Assembly (NCBI RefSeq): GCF_014596465.1
Contig: NZ_MECK01000001.1
Location: 62,001 to 126,000, forward strand
Direction: 5' to 3'
From: Streptomyces sp. CBMA123
Lineage (GTDB): Bacteria; Actinomycetota; Actinomycetes; Streptomycetales; Streptomycetaceae
DNA: 64,000 nt
This document shows, in pieces, positions 1 through 9,557 of the stretch (position 1 is its first letter; each line of letters opens with the position of its first letter). The translations under genes were made by a program, and so were the position numbers. The notes beneath the pieces are model-generated. The model ran no database searches, was not told the origin of the DNA, and worked only from the letters and a program-made list of their open reading frames with translations.

Positions 1-389
1 ACCGGGTAGCCGTAGGTGCGCAGCGCGCCAGCGACCATCCGCCAGCCGCCGCTCGGCATGATCGCGCGCTTGAGCGGGGCGTCGGTCTGCAGGCCGACGA
101 TCAACTCCCGTTCCCGGTCGATGTATCCAGGCGCATGCGCGGTGATGCTCGACGGGACGTCGTACGCGATGTCGAGGACCCCCTTGGCGCGCTCCTCGGG
201 GAAGCGGGCGGTGATCCGCTTCCACACGGCCGACGTCCGCTCGGTGGGACCGACCAGGAAGGAACTGTCGCCCTCGTACGGGGTGTAGTTGTGCTGGATG
301 AAGTCACGGACGTCGATCGCGTCCCGCCAGAGTCCGCCCTTGAAGCCGGCCCAGGCGCTCGTGGTGTTTTCCTGCTGCGAGGTGGCCAT
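1..389 (-). CDS. pflB: Pyruvate formate-lyase (formate acetyltransferase), N-terminal part, cut by window edge
   Basis: Glycyl-radical enzyme that splits pyruvate with CoA into acetyl-CoA and formate under anoxia, in the cytoplasm. About 129 residues are visible. They match the PflB N-terminus: WAGFKGGLW, then VRDFIQHNYTPYEGD, then IVGLQTDAPLKRA. The catalytic cysteines and the radical glycine would lie beyond the window. The ATG at 389 follows the SD GAGAGAGGAC and sits 14 bp after the adhE stop, so the two genes are one operon. An activating enzyme (pflA) would be expected further left and is not visible. Confidence 0.93.
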   Translation of the reverse strand, partial: MATSQQENTTSAWAGFKGGLWRDAIDVRDFIQHNYTPYEGDSSFLVGPTERTSAVWKRITARFPEERAKGVLDIAYDVPSSITAHAPGYIDRERELIVGLQTDAPLKRAIMPSGGWRMVAGALRTYGYP

Positions 390-403
390 GTCGGTGTCCT
401 CTC

Positions 404-3079
404 TCAGGCCTCGTCGCCGTAGTAGGCCTGGCGCATCAGCTGCTGCATGTCGGCGACCATCGGCATCCGGGGGTTGGCGGGGGCGCACTGGTCCTCGTAG
501 GCGTTCATCGCCTGCTGGGGCAGGGCGGCGAGGAAGGCCGCCTCGTCCACGCCCGCCGCCTTGAAGGAGCGCGGGATGCCGACCTTGTCGCGCAGTTCCT
601 CGACCGCCGCCGCGAGGGACTCGACGCCCTGCTCCGGGGTCGCGGCCGGCAGGCCGAGCATCCGGGCGATGGCCTGATAGCGCTCCGGGGCGGTGTAGCT
701 CTGGTACTTGGGCCAGCCGGTGACCTTCGCCGGGGCGGAGCCGTTCCAGCGGATCACGTGCGGCAGCAGCAGGGCGTTGGTGCGGCCGTGGGCGATGTGG
801 AAGGTGGCGCCGAGGGTGTGAGCCATGGCGTGGACCGCGCCCAGGAAGGCGGAGCCGAAGGCCATTCCGGCGATCGTCCCGGCGTTGTGCATCTTCTCCC
901 GTGCCACCGGGTCGTCCGGGCCGTTCAGCACGGCCCGTTCCAGGTTCTCGAAGATGAGCCGGATACCCTGGAGCGCCAGGCCGTCGGTGAAGTCGTTGGC
1001 GTAGACGGACACGTAGGTCTCGATGCAGTGGGTGAGGGCGTCGAAGCCGGTGTCCGCGGTGACGTGCTTCGGCAGGCCGGTGGTGAGCGCCGGGTCGACG
1101 ATGGCCACGCTCGGGGTGAGCGCGTAGTCGGCGAGCGGGTACTTCTGGCCGGTGGCGGTGTCGGTGATCACCGCGAAGGGGGTGACCTCGCTGCCGGTGC
1201 CGGAGGTGGTCGGGATGCACACCAGCTTGGCCTTCTCGCCGAGGTCGGGAAAGGTGAAGGCGCGCTTGCGGATGTCGAAGAACTTCTCCTTCAGGTCCGC
1301 GAACTCGACCTCCGGGTGCTCGTACATCAGCCACATCACCTTGGCGGCGTCCATCGGTGAGCCGCCGCCGAGCGCGATGATGGTGTCCGGTTCGAACTCC
1401 CGCATCAGGGCGGCGCCCTTGCGTACGGTGTCGATGCTCGGATTGGGCTCGACGTCGTCCACCACCCGCACCTCGACCGGGTCGCGGCGGCGGTCGAGCA
1501 CGCCGCGGATCCGCTCCAGGTGGCCGATCTCCACCATGGTCCGGTCGGTGACAACGACGATCCGGTGGGCGTTCGGCATGCTCGCCAGGTACTTGACCGA
1601 GTTGCGCTCGAAGTAGATCTTCGGCGGGACCTTGAACCACTGCATGTTGGTGTTGCGCCGCCCGATCCGCTTGATGTTGACGAGGTTCAGCGCCGAGACG
1701 TTCCCGGACACCGAGTTGTGCCCGTAGCTGCCGCAGCCGAGGGTCAGCGAGGGGGTGAAGGCGTTGTAGACGTCGCCGATGCCGCCCTGCGAGCTGGGCG
1801 CGTTCCAGATGATCCGGCAGGCCTTGACCGCGTGCCCGAACTCCTCGGCGAACGCCGCGTCCTCGGTGTGCACCGCGGCCGAGTGCCCGAGGCCGTCGAA
1901 CTCCACCATCGCAGCGGCCAGTTCGACACCCTCGCGGCGCGAGCGGGCGGTGAGGACGGCGAGCACCGGGCAGAGCTTCTCCCGGGTCAGCGGTTCGGCC
2001 GGCCCGACCCGGTCGCAGTCGGCGAGGATCACCGAGGTGTCGGCCGGCACCTCGAAGCCCGCCTCCTCGGCCACCTGCGCGGCCGAACGGCCCACCACCG
2101 CCGAGTTCAGCCGGCCGCCGGCGCAGCCGGTACCGTCGCCGGTACCGTCGCCGGTACCGAACAGGTACCGCTCCAGCAGCGCCTTCTCCTCGACGCTCGC
2201 GTGGTGCGCCTTCAGCTTCCGGAACTCGGCGAGCGCGGCGTCGCGGATCTCCGCGTCCAGGACGACGGCCTGTTCGGAGGCGCAGATCATGCCGTTGTCG
2301 AAGGACTTGGACAGGACGATGTCGTTGACCGCCCGCTTCAGGTCCGCGCTCCGCTCCACGTACGCCGGCACGTTGCCCGCGCCAACGCCCAGAGCCGGCT
2401 TGCCGCACGAGTACGCGGCCCGCACCATCGCGTTGCCGCCGGTGGCCAGGATCGTCGCGACGTCCGGGTGCTTCATCAGCGCGCCGGTGGCCGCCATCGA
2501 CGGCTCCTCGATCCACTGGATGCAGTGCTCCGGCGCGCCGGCCGCCACCGCCGCGTCCCGCACGATCCGGGCCGCCTCGGCGGAGCAACGCTGGGCCGAG
2601 GGGTGGAAGCCGAAGACGATCGGGTTGCGGGTCTTGAGCGCGAGCAGGCACTTGAAGATCGTCGTCGAGGTCGGGTTGGTGACCGGGGTGATACCCGCGA
2701 CCACGCCGACCGGCTCGGCGATCTCCACGATGCCGTCGATCTCGTCCCGGTGCACCACCCCGACCGTTTTCGTCCGGGCCATCACATGGGTGACGTTCTC
2801 GCAGGCGAAGACGTTCTTCACCGCCTTGTCCTCGAACACCCCGCGCCCGGTCTCCTCCACCGCCAGCACCGCGAGGCCGGTGTGCCGCTCCAGCGCGGCC
2901 AGCGAGGCCTTCTTGACGATGTGATCGACCTGCTCCTGGGTGAACGGCGCATACGCGGCCAGCGCGTCGAGCGCGTTGCGCACCAGACGGTCGACAGCGA
3001 TGTCCGCGGTCGGCACTGTGACCTGGGCCTGGACCGGGACGGAGGGGGCTTTCGCCTCGGTCTGTGTCTGGCGGGGCAT
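404..3079 (-). CDS. adhE: Bifunctional acetaldehyde-CoA/alcohol dehydrogenase
   Basis: Reduces acetyl-CoA to acetaldehyde and then ethanol, re-oxidising NADH in fermentation. 891 residues, the length of E. coli AdhE. The N-terminal aldehyde dehydrogenase half carries the catalytic cysteine in GMICASEQ. The C-terminal iron-dependent alcohol dehydrogenase half has GGGSPMDAAKVM and metal-ligand histidines near HAMAHTLG and HGRTNALLLPH. ATG 3079 is preferred over an upstream in-frame GTG (3091) because AAAGGTGG lies 8 bp before it. A triplicated 12-bp unit (about 2128-2160) gives a GTGDGTGDGTG stretch between domains. It is followed directly by pflB. An OsdR-type box lies 122 bp upstream. Confidence 0.96.
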   Translation of the reverse strand: MPRQTQTEAKAPSVPVQAQVTVPTADIAVDRLVRNALDALAAYAPFTQEQVDHIVKKASLAALERHTGLAVLAVEETGRGVFEDKAVKNVFACENVTHVMARTKTVGVVHRDEIDGIVEIAEPVGVVAGITPVTNPTSTTIFKCLLALKTRNPIVFGFHPSAQRCSAEAARIVRDAAVAAGAPEHCIQWIEEPSMAATGALMKHPDVATILATGGNAMVRAAYSCGKPALGVGAGNVPAYVERSADLKRAVNDIVLSKSFDNGMICASEQAVVLDAEIRDAALAEFRKLKAHHASVEEKALLERYLFGTGDGTGDGTGCAGGRLNSAVVGRSAAQVAEEAGFEVPADTSVILADCDRVGPAEPLTREKLCPVLAVLTARSRREGVELAAAMVEFDGLGHSAAVHTEDAAFAEEFGHAVKACRIIWNAPSSQGGIGDVYNAFTPSLTLGCGSYGHNSVSGNVSALNLVNIKRIGRRNTNMQWFKVPPKIYFERNSVKYLASMPNAHRIVVVTDRTMVEIGHLERIRGVLDRRRDPVEVRVVDDVEPNPSIDTVRKGAALMREFEPDTIIALGGGSPMDAAKVMWLMYEHPEVEFADLKEKFFDIRKRAFTFPDLGEKAKLVCIPTTSGTGSEVTPFAVITDTATGQKYPLADYALTPSVAIVDPALTTGLPKHVTADTGFDALTHCIETYVSVYANDFTDGLALQGIRLIFENLERAVLNGPDDPVAREKMHNAGTIAGMAFGSAFLGAVHAMAHTLGATFHIAHGRTNALLLPHVIRWNGSAPAKVTGWPKYQSYTAPERYQAIARMLGLPAATPEQGVESLAAAVEELRDKVGIPRSFKAAGVDEAAFLAALPQQAMNAYEDQCAPANPRMPMVADMQQLMRQAYYGDEA

Positions 3080-3200
3080 GGGCTGGACCACCTTTCGGTT
3101 TCCGGGGAAGCTGGCGCCCGCAGATGTCCGGTCGGGCTGTCCACCGACAGCCTCCCCCGGCCGATGCGGGCCGGGCCCCGGCCATTGGGGGTAGTCCTGC

Positions 3201-3214
3201 GGGCCGAAGGTCCT
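3201..3214. promoter_or_regulatory. OsdR/DevR-type box upstream of adhE
   Basis: GGGCCGAAGGTCCT, a near match to the reverse complement of GGGACC-NN-CGGCCC, which recurs across the first 35 kb. It is 122 bp upstream of the adhE start. The role as a binding site is inferred from recurrence and position. Confidence 0.6.
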
Positions 3215-3255
3215 CTCGTTCGCCCGCGCCCGCGTGGTCCCCCGTGGACACGCCG

Positions 3256-3297
3256 ACGGCCGTGGTGCGGACCGCTGTCGGTCCGCACCACGGCCGT
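3256..3297 (-). terminator. Strong hairpin terminator after universal stress gene
   Basis: Perfect 18-bp inverted repeat (3256-3273 and 3280-3297) with a 6-base loop, GCTGTC, 14 bp downstream of the leftward universal stress gene. No U-tract, as is common for actinobacterial terminators. It separates the stress operon from adhE-pflB. Confidence 0.8.
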
Positions 3298-3311
3298 GCG
3301 CGGGGCCGGCC

Positions 3312-4172
3312 TCAGTCGTGCGGCACGATCGCGACCGGGCTGTGCGCGTGGTGGAGCACGGCGTGGGCGACGGAGCCCAGCCAGGGCGCGGCCGGGTGGA
3401 GCCTGGGCCGGCGGCGTCCCACCACCGTCAGGCAGGCGCTCCGGGAGGCCTCCACCAGCGCCCGTCCGGCCGGCCAGGCGGTGAGCTCGGCCTGGACCCG
3501 GACCTCCGGGTGCTTCTCCCGCCAGGGGGCCAGGGCGTCCTGGAGCCGCATCAGCTCCGCGGCTTCCAACGCCTCCCTGATCTCCCGCTGGTCCACCACG
3601 GCCTCGGTCGAGTACGGCCCCGCGGGCACCTTCCGGCTCTCCAGCACGCGCAGCGTCGCGCCCCGTGCCGCGGCCTGTTCGAAGGCGAAGGCGATGACGT
3701 CCGGGCAGGCCTGGTCGCTGTCCAGCCCGACCACCACGTCGCCCGAGCCGCCGCCCTGGCCGTCGGCCCCGGCGCGGAGCAGCACGACGGGGCAGTTCGC
3801 GTGGCCCGCCACCCGCAGCGAGACGGAGCCGACCAGCAGCCCGGCGAACCCTCCCAGGCCGCGCGAGCCGAGCACCAGCAGGCCGTTGCGGCCCCCGGCG
3901 GCGGCGAGCGCGTAGGCCGGGTTCCCCGGCATGTGCTCGCAGGTCAGCTCCAGGCCGGGCAGCACGCTCGCTATGTGGTCCCGGGTGGCGAGCACCGACG
4001 GCGGCAGCGGCTCGCCGCCGCGGTCGGCCTCCCCGGGCGCGGGCGAGCTCGCGCCCCCGGCGTGGAGCAGCCGCAGCGGCCGGCCGCTGCGGCGCGCCTC
4101 CTGGGCAGCCCACTCGGCGGCGGCTGTACTCGTTCCCGATCCGTCGACTCCGACCACTACGGCGTACGGCAT
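3312..4172 (-). CDS. Universal stress protein, tandem UspA domains
   Basis: 286 residues with two UspA domains, a common actinobacterial form in dormancy regulons. Domain 1 starts MPYAVVVGVDGSGTS and has the nucleotide-binding loop GSRGLGGFAGLLVGSVS. Domain 2 starts DVVVGLDSDQ, and its C-terminal loop is degenerate (VVGRRRPRLHPAAPWLGSV). The likely role is ATP-binding stress signalling; the partner is unknown. ATG 4172 follows GGAGGG. It is the last gene before the terminator at 3256-3297, behind xfp and a second usp gene, and it also has its own upstream box. Confidence 0.9.
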   Translation of the reverse strand: MPYAVVVGVDGSGTSTAAAEWAAQEARRSGRPLRLLHAGGASSPAPGEADRGGEPLPPSVLATRDHIASVLPGLELTCEHMPGNPAYALAAAGGRNGLLVLGSRGLGGFAGLLVGSVSLRVAGHANCPVVLLRAGADGQGGGSGDVVVGLDSDQACPDVIAFAFEQAAARGATLRVLESRKVPAGPYSTEAVVDQREIREALEAAELMRLQDALAPWREKHPEVRVQAELTAWPAGRALVEASRSACLTVVGRRRPRLHPAAPWLGSVAHAVLHHAHSPVAIVPHD

Positions 4173-4287
4173 GATGACGGCCCTCCCTCGTTCGACGGTC
4201 CCGGCGCGGATGCCGGCGACCCCGGTGCGCGATCCACGATCGCGGTCGCCGCGGGCCGGTCCCAGGGGCCGAGCAGCCCCCAGGTGT

Positions 4288-4301
4288 GGCCCGAAGGTCC
4301 C
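4288..4301. promoter_or_regulatory. OsdR/DevR-type box between the two usp genes
   Basis: GGCCCGAAGGTCCC, 116 bp upstream of the usp start at 4172. A weaker related sequence, GGGCCGGTCCC, lies just left of it (about 4252-4262). This suggests that the downstream usp gene can be transcribed on its own. Confidence 0.55.
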
Positions 4302-4303
4302 GC

Positions 4304-5101
4304 TCACGCCTCCGGGACGATGGCGACCGGGCAGAGCGTGTGGTGCAGGACGGCGTGGCCGACCGGGCCGAGCGCGCCGACCAGGACTGCGGGCCGCCTG
4401 CCCAGCACCAGCAGTCGGGCCTTGGCCGACGCCTCCACCAGCGCCAGGCCCGCTCCCGCGCCTGTGCTGTCCGCGACGGCCTCGACCTCGGGATGGGCGG
4501 CCTGCCACGGCGCGAGGGTGCGGGCGAGGAGTTCGTCCTCGTCGTCCTGTGCCCCGGCGGCCGAGGCGTGGACGACGTGCAGCGGCAGTCCGTGGCGGCG
4601 TGCAGCGGCGAAGGCGAACTCCAGGGCCGCTTCGGTGGGTCGGCGGGCGTCCAGCCCGAGCACGATCTGCTCGCGCGGTTCCGGACCCGGAGGGTCCACC
4701 GGGAGCACCACGGTCGGGCAGCCTGCTCGGGCGGCCAGGTGCAGGGCGGTGGACCCGATGCGCAGTCCGGGGAAGCCGCCGGCACCGCGGGCGGCGACAA
4801 CGAGCAGTTCGGCGTCCTCCCCCGCGGCCACCAGCGCTGCGGTGGCGAGGTCGTGGACCTCCTCGGTGCGGGTCTCCAGCTGCGGGTAGCGCACCGCCAG
4901 GACGTGGCGGACCTCGTGCAGAAGGGCGCCTGGGTCGGGCCGCCGTCCTGCCGACCAGCTGGGGAGCAGATGAGGCATCAGGGGCAGGGCGTGCAGGACG
5001 CGCAGCGGGCAGCCGCGCAGCAGCGCCTCGCGGGCGGCCCGGTCGGCGGCGGTCAGGCTGGTGTCGGAGCCGTCGATTCCGACGGTGACGGGTAGCTCCA
5101 T
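4304..5101 (-). CDS. Universal stress protein, tandem UspA domains
   Basis: 265 residues with two UspA-like domains. The first begins VTVGIDGSDTS. The second begins IVLGLDARRPTEAALEFAF and ends HTLCPVAIVPEA. The glycine loop of domain 1 is changed (AARGAGGFPGLRIGSTAL), so nucleotide binding there is uncertain. ATG 5101 lies about 40 bp after the phosphoketolase stop, so it is probably cotranscribed with xfp. Its sequence is quite diverged from the neighbouring usp, so this is not a recent duplication. Confidence 0.88.
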   Translation of the reverse strand: MELPVTVGIDGSDTSLTAADRAAREALLRGCPLRVLHALPLMPHLLPSWSAGRRPDPGALLHEVRHVLAVRYPQLETRTEEVHDLATAALVAAGEDAELLVVAARGAGGFPGLRIGSTALHLAARAGCPTVVLPVDPPGPEPREQIVLGLDARRPTEAALEFAFAAARRHGLPLHVVHASAAGAQDDEDELLARTLAPWQAAHPEVEAVADSTGAGAGLALVEASAKARLLVLGRRPAVLVGALGPVGHAVLHHTLCPVAIVPEA

Positions 5102-5140
5102 GGTGCTGTTCTCCTGCCGTTCGGCCCCCCTGGTTTTGGG

Positions 5141-7522
5141 TCAGCCCTGCCAGGTCCAGTCGGTGACCTCGGGCAGGTCGGTGCCGTGCTCGCGGATCCA
5201 GTCGTGGTGGCGGGCACGTCGGTCTGTCATCTCCTGGCGCAGGGTGGCGGCGCGCACGGCCAGGCCGGGGACGCGGTCGATGACGTCCATGACGAGGCGG
5301 TAGCGGTCGAGGTCGTTGCGGACCACCATGTCGAAGGGCGTGGTGGTGGTGCCGGACTCCTTGTAGCCGCGCACGTGCAGCTGCGGGTGGACGGCCCGGC
5401 GGTAGGCGAGGCGGTGGATCAGCCACGGGTAGCCGTGGTAGGCGAAGATCACCGGCCGGTCGTGGGTGAACAGGGCGTCGAACTCGGCGTCGGGCATCCC
5501 GTGCGGGTGTTCCTCCGCGGGCATCAGCCGGGCCAGGTCGACCACGTTGACCACCCGGACGTGGAGGTCGGGCAGGTGTCGGCGGAGCAGGTCGGCAGCC
5601 GCGAGGACCTCCTGGGTGGGCACGTCACCGGCGCAGGCGAGGACGACGTCCGGCTCGGTGCCGTCCTCGGTGCCGGCCCATTCCCAGATCCCGGCGCCAC
5701 GGGCGCAGTGGGCCCGCGCCTCGTCGAGGGTGAGCCAGTCGATGCAGGGCTGCTTGCCGGCGACCACGACGTTGACGTAGTCGCGGCTGCGCAGCACGTG
5801 GTCGGCGGTGGCGAGCAGGGTGTTGGCGTCCGGCGGGAAATAGACCCGCACGGCTTCGGGGCTCTTGTTGAGGACGTGGTCGACGAAGCCGGGGTCCTGG
5901 TGGGAGAAGCCGTTGTGGTCCTGGCGCCAGACGTGGGAGGTGAGAAGGTAGTTGAGCGAGGCGATCGGTGCGCGCCAGGGCAGGGCGCGGGTGGTGCGCA
6001 GCCACTTGATGTGCTGGTTGACCATGGAGTCGACGATGTGGACGAAGGCCTCGTAGCAGGAGAACAGGCCGTGCCGGCCGGTCAGCAGGTAGCCCTCCAG
6101 CCAGCCCTGGCAGGTGTGTTCGGAGAGGATCTCCATCACCCGGCCGTCGTGGGCGAGGTGTTCGTCGACGGGCAGGGTGTCGGCCTGCCACGCCTTGCCG
6201 GTCGCCCGGTAGACGGCCTGGAGGCGGTTGGAGGCGGTCTCGTCCGGGCCGACCAGGCGGAAGTCCCGGCGCTCGGCGGTGTCCGCCATCAGCTGGGCCA
6301 GCAGGTCGCCGAGCACCCGGGTGGGTTCGTGCAGCGTCGCGCCGGGCTTGTCCACGGGTACGGCGTAGCGCTCCAGCGGCGGCATCGGCAGGTCGCGCAG
6401 CAGCAGGCCGCCGTTGGCGTGCGGGTTGGCGCCGAGGCGGCGGGTGCCTTCGGGGACGCAGTCGAGGACCTGCGCCGCCGGGCGCCCGAGTTCGTCGAAG
6501 AGTTCCTCCGGCCGGTAGGAGCGCAGCCAGTCCTCCAGCTGCCGCAGGTGCGCGGGGTTGTCGCGGACCTGGTCGAGCGGCACCTGGTGGGCGCGCCAGG
6601 TGCCCTCGACCGGCAGGCCGTCGACCTCCGCCGGGCCCGTCCAGCCCTTGGGCGTGCGCAGCACGATGAGCGGCCAGTGCGGTCGGCGGGTGCTGCCGCC
6701 GGCGCGGGCCTCGTGCTGGATGGCGGCGATCCGGTCCAGGGCGGTGTCCATGGCCTCGGCCATGGCACGGTGGACCGTGAGCGGGTCGTCGCCGACTACG
6801 TACAGCGGGGCGTGGCCGTAGCCGCGCAGCAGGGCGTCGAGTTCGGCCTCGGGCAGGCGGGCGAGGACCGTCGGGTTGGCGATCTTGTAGCCGTTGAGGT
6901 GGAGGATCGGCAGGACGGCCCCGTCGTGGACGGGGTCGAGGAACTTGTTGCCGTGCCAGGAAGCCGCCAGCGGGCCGGTCTCGGCCTCGCCGTCGCCGAT
7001 CACGCAGGCGACCAGCAGGCCGGGGTTGTCGAAGGCGGCACCGTAGGCGTGTGAGAGCGCGTAGCCGAGTTCCCCGCCTTCGTGGATGGAGCCGGGCGTC
7101 TCGGGGGCGACGTGACTGGGCACGCCGCCGGGGAAGGAGAACCGGCGGAACAGCCGGGCCATGCCGGCCTCGTCGCGGGTGATGTCGGGGTAGGTGTCGG
7201 TGTAGCTGCCGTCGAGCCAGGAGTTCGCGAGGACGGCGGGCCCGCCGTGCCCGGGGCCCCAGACGCAGACGGCGTCGAGGTCCCGGGCCTTGATCACACG
7301 GTTGAGGTGGGTGTGCACCAGGTTGAGGCCGGGCGAGGTGCCCCAGTGGCCCAGCAGGCGGGGCTTGATGTGCTCGGGACGCAGCGGTTCGCGCAGCAAG
7401 GGGTTCGCCATCAGGTAGATCTGGCCGGCCGCAAGGTAGTTGGCGGCCCGCCAGTGGGCATCGAGCGCCCGGACCTCCTCGTCGGACGGTCCAGCGGGAG
7501 CCGAACTGGGGGTGATGGGCAT
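5141..7522 (-). CDS. xfp: Phosphoketolase (xylulose-5-phosphate/fructose-6-phosphate)
   Basis: Thiamine-diphosphate enzyme that cleaves xylulose-5-P or fructose-6-P with phosphate to acetyl-phosphate, allowing ATP formation without oxygen. 793 residues, the family length. Family blocks seen: [18 protein letters not shown] near the N-terminus, GPGHGGPA, the ThDP region [13 protein letters not shown], and [17 protein letters not shown] 7522 (MPITPSS) is chosen over an upstream in-frame ATG because GGAG lies 9 bp before it. It heads a leftward xfp-usp-usp unit and is divergent from the oleate hydratase gene across a shared box-rich region. Confidence 0.95.
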   Translation of the reverse strand: MPITPSSAPAGPSDEEVRALDAHWRAANYLAAGQIYLMANPLLREPLRPEHIKPRLLGHWGTSPGLNLVHTHLNRVIKARDLDAVCVWGPGHGGPAVLANSWLDGSYTDTYPDITRDEAGMARLFRRFSFPGGVPSHVAPETPGSIHEGGELGYALSHAYGAAFDNPGLLVACVIGDGEAETGPLAASWHGNKFLDPVHDGAVLPILHLNGYKIANPTVLARLPEAELDALLRGYGHAPLYVVGDDPLTVHRAMAEAMDTALDRIAAIQHEARAGGSTRRPHWPLIVLRTPKGWTGPAEVDGLPVEGTWRAHQVPLDQVRDNPAHLRQLEDWLRSYRPEELFDELGRPAAQVLDCVPEGTRRLGANPHANGGLLLRDLPMPPLERYAVPVDKPGATLHEPTRVLGDLLAQLMADTAERRDFRLVGPDETASNRLQAVYRATGKAWQADTLPVDEHLAHDGRVMEILSEHTCQGWLEGYLLTGRHGLFSCYEAFVHIVDSMVNQHIKWLRTTRALPWRAPIASLNYLLTSHVWRQDHNGFSHQDPGFVDHVLNKSPEAVRVYFPPDANTLLATADHVLRSRDYVNVVVAGKQPCIDWLTLDEARAHCARGAGIWEWAGTEDGTEPDVVLACAGDVPTQEVLAAADLLRRHLPDLHVRVVNVVDLARLMPAEEHPHGMPDAEFDALFTHDRPVIFAYHGYPWLIHRLAYRRAVHPQLHVRGYKESGTTTTPFDMVVRNDLDRYRLVMDVIDRVPGLAVRAATLRQEMTDRRARHHDWIREHGTDLPEVTDWTWQG

Positions 7523-7610
7523 GGCTGCGCACTCCTCGGAGTCTGTCGGATTCACCGACCGCCGACGGTCGGCCGACCTTCATCCTTCCCCCTCGGCCGA
7601 GGTCCGCGCA

Positions 7611-7739
7611 GGGCCGAAAAGGCCTCGTTCCACGGGATACCGGGGGCCGGTGGTCCCTGTTGTCCACGACTTCATCCGGACGGCCCCGCACCGCGCTCCG
7701 CCCCGGGACGTACGGCCCCGAAGTGGGGACCGCCGGCCC
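7611..7739. promoter_or_regulatory. Divergent control region with four OsdR/DevR-type boxes
   Basis: The 315-bp gap between xfp and the oleate hydratase gene holds GGGCCGAAAAGGCC (7611), GGGCCGGTGGTCCC (7644), GGGACGTACGGCCC (7705) and GGGACCGCCGGCCC (7726). The last two begin exactly 21 bp apart. The first is 89 bp before xfp and the last 99 bp before ohyA. I see nothing else in this gap. Confidence 0.65.
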
Positions 7740-7837
7740 TGCGTCCGGGTGCGTCGCGTGCCACAGGCTGGCTGGCACCTGCACGACCCGTGCAGGCGCG
7801 CCGCACGGCGTGGACTCGTGGACGAGTGGGACAGATC

Positions 7838-9496
7838 ATGATCGACAGCGGGCGCGGGACGAAGGCCTACCTGGTCGGCGGCGGCATAGCGGCACTGGCC
7901 GCCGCGGCCTTCCTGATCCGCGACGGCGAGTTCCCCGGCGAGAACATCCACGTCCTGGAGCAGCTCCCGCTGGCCGGCGGCTCGCTCGACGGGCGTGGAT
8001 CCCCGGAACGGGCGTACGTGACCCGGGGCGGGCGGATGCTGGAGGACGAGGCGTACACCTGCCTGTGGAACCTCCTGGAGACGATCCCCACCCTCGACGA
8101 CGAGAACGTCTCGGTGCGGGACGAGATCATCCGGTTCAACCGGGACTGCCCCACCCGTGCCAGGGCCCGGCTGATCGACCGGGACCACCGCGTCCTCGAC
8201 GCCGCGCGCCTGGGTCTCGACGCCCAGGACCGGCTGGAGCTGGCCCGGTTGCTGGTCCTGCCGGAGTCGGTGATCGGCGACCGCCGGATCGACCAGTTCT
8301 TTTCCGAACACTTCTTCGCCACGAACTTCTGGGCGATGTGGCGCACCACCTTCGCCTTCCAGAACTGGCACAGCGCGATCGAGCTCAAGCGCTACTTCCT
8401 GCGCTTCCTCCAGGAGTTCCCGCGCATCCACACCCTGGCGGGCGTGCGCCGCACCCGCCTCAACCAGTACGACTCCATCGTCCGGCCGCTCACCCGGTGG
8501 CTGCAGGAGCGCGGTGTGCGCTTCGAGCACGGCGTCACCGTCACCGACGTCGACTTCACCGAGCAGGACGGTATCCGCCGCGCGAAGCGCCTCCACCTGC
8601 TCCGCGACGGCCACCGGGAGAGCGTCGAACTCGCCGAGCTCGACCTGGCGTTCATCACGCTCGGCTCGATGACCGCCGACGCTGCCTACGGCGACGACGA
8701 CACCGTGCCGGAGCTGATCCGGGACAAGCGGGACGGCAACTGGACGCTGTGGGAGACCCTCTCCCGCAAGGCGCCGGACTTCGGCCAGCCGGCGGTCTTC
8801 AACGGCAACGTCGGCGAAGCCGCCTGGGAATCCTTCACGTTGACCATGCGAAGCCCCGCGCTGCTCGAGCGCATCGAGGAGTTCAGCGGCAACGCCCCGG
8901 GCACCGGCGCGCTGATGACCTTCAAGGACTCGCCCTGGCTGATGTCGATCGTCGTGCCCCGTCAGCCGCACTTCGACGGGCAGCCCAAGGACGTCTTCAC
9001 CCTCTGGGGCTACGGCCTGTTCATCGACACACCCGGCGAGCACACCGGCACGACGATGGCCGAGTCCACCGGACGGGAGATCCTCGCCGAACTCCTCGGC
9101 CAGCTCGGCTTCGACGACATCGCCGACGAGGTCCGCGCCACCACCACCGTCACCACCGTGATGATGCCCTACATCACCAGCCAGTTCGCCCGCCGCTCGG
9201 TCCACGACCGGCCCCGGGTGATCCCGCACGGTGCCCGGAACTTCGCCTTCCTCGGCCAGTACGTCGAGATCCCCGAGGACGTCGTCTTCACCGTCGAGTA
9301 CTCGGTGCGCGGCGCCATGCACGCCGTGTACCGACTGCTCGGCCTCGACAAGCCGATTCCGCCCGTCCACCACGCCCTCTCCGATCCGAAGACGGCGTTC
9401 CGGGCGCTGAAGACCGCCTTCGGCCATTCGGGACCTTGGGCCCCGCCTGCGGACCCGGCCGGCCCTGGGATGCAGGATCGCCCTCGGCGAGGCTGA
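7838..9496 (+). CDS. ohyA: Oleate hydratase (MCRA family)
   Basis: FAD-dependent hydratase that adds water to unsaturated fatty acids such as oleate, a detoxification or membrane-lipid adaptation. 552 residues. The N-terminal FAD motif is KAYLVGGGIAALAAAAFLI. Further family blocks are LEDEAYTCLWNLLETIP, FFATNFWAMWRTTFAFQ and the C-terminal GQYVEIPEDVVFTVEYSVRG. ATG 7838 has only a weak SD. The last ~26 residues look unconserved and overlap the box DNA for the downstream usp gene. It faces away from xfp and is likely co-regulated with it. Confidence 0.92.
   Translation: MIDSGRGTKAYLVGGGIAALAAAAFLIRDGEFPGENIHVLEQLPLAGGSLDGRGSPERAYVTRGGRMLEDEAYTCLWNLLETIPTLDDENVSVRDEIIRFNRDCPTRARARLIDRDHRVLDAARLGLDAQDRLELARLLVLPESVIGDRRIDQFFSEHFFATNFWAMWRTTFAFQNWHSAIELKRYFLRFLQEFPRIHTLAGVRRTRLNQYDSIVRPLTRWLQERGVRFEHGVTVTDVDFTEQDGIRRAKRLHLLRDGHRESVELAELDLAFITLGSMTADAAYGDDDTVPELIRDKRDGNWTLWETLSRKAPDFGQPAVFNGNVGEAAWESFTLTMRSPALLERIEEFSGNAPGTGALMTFKDSPWLMSIVVPRQPHFDGQPKDVFTLWGYGLFIDTPGEHTGTTMAESTGREILAELLGQLGFDDIADEVRATTTVTTVMMPYITSQFARRSVHDRPRVIPHGARNFAFLGQYVEIPEDVVFTVEYSVRGAMHAVYRLLGLDKPIPPVHHALSDPKTAFRALKTAFGHSGPWAPPADPAGPGMQDRPRRG
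9430..9465. promoter_or_regulatory. OsdR/DevR-type box pair inside the ohyA 3' end
   Basis: GGGACCTTGGGCCC (9430-9443), followed about 21 bp on by a looser copy, CGGACC-CGGC-CGGCCC (9450-9465). They are 115 and 93 bp before the usp start at 9558 and lie within the ohyA reading frame. Confidence 0.55.
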
Positions 9497-9557
9497 TCCC
9501 GGGCCTCAGGCGGTTGCGCCAGAGGCGGTCCCGAGCAGCGGAAAGTAGGGCACTGCC

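Noticed and set aside
3256-3297. 18-bp palindrome as a regulator-binding site
   Set aside because: Position just after a stop codon, perfect long stem and short loop fit a terminator better; the sequence does not match the box consensus.
1520-3484. Long open frame opposite adhE on the plus strand
   Set aside because: Mirror of a high-GC coding sequence; low-complexity Arg/Asp/Val-rich translation without any family motif, while the minus strand is clearly adhE. The same applies to the long frames opposite xfp, ohyA, arc genes, the kinase and the transfer genes.
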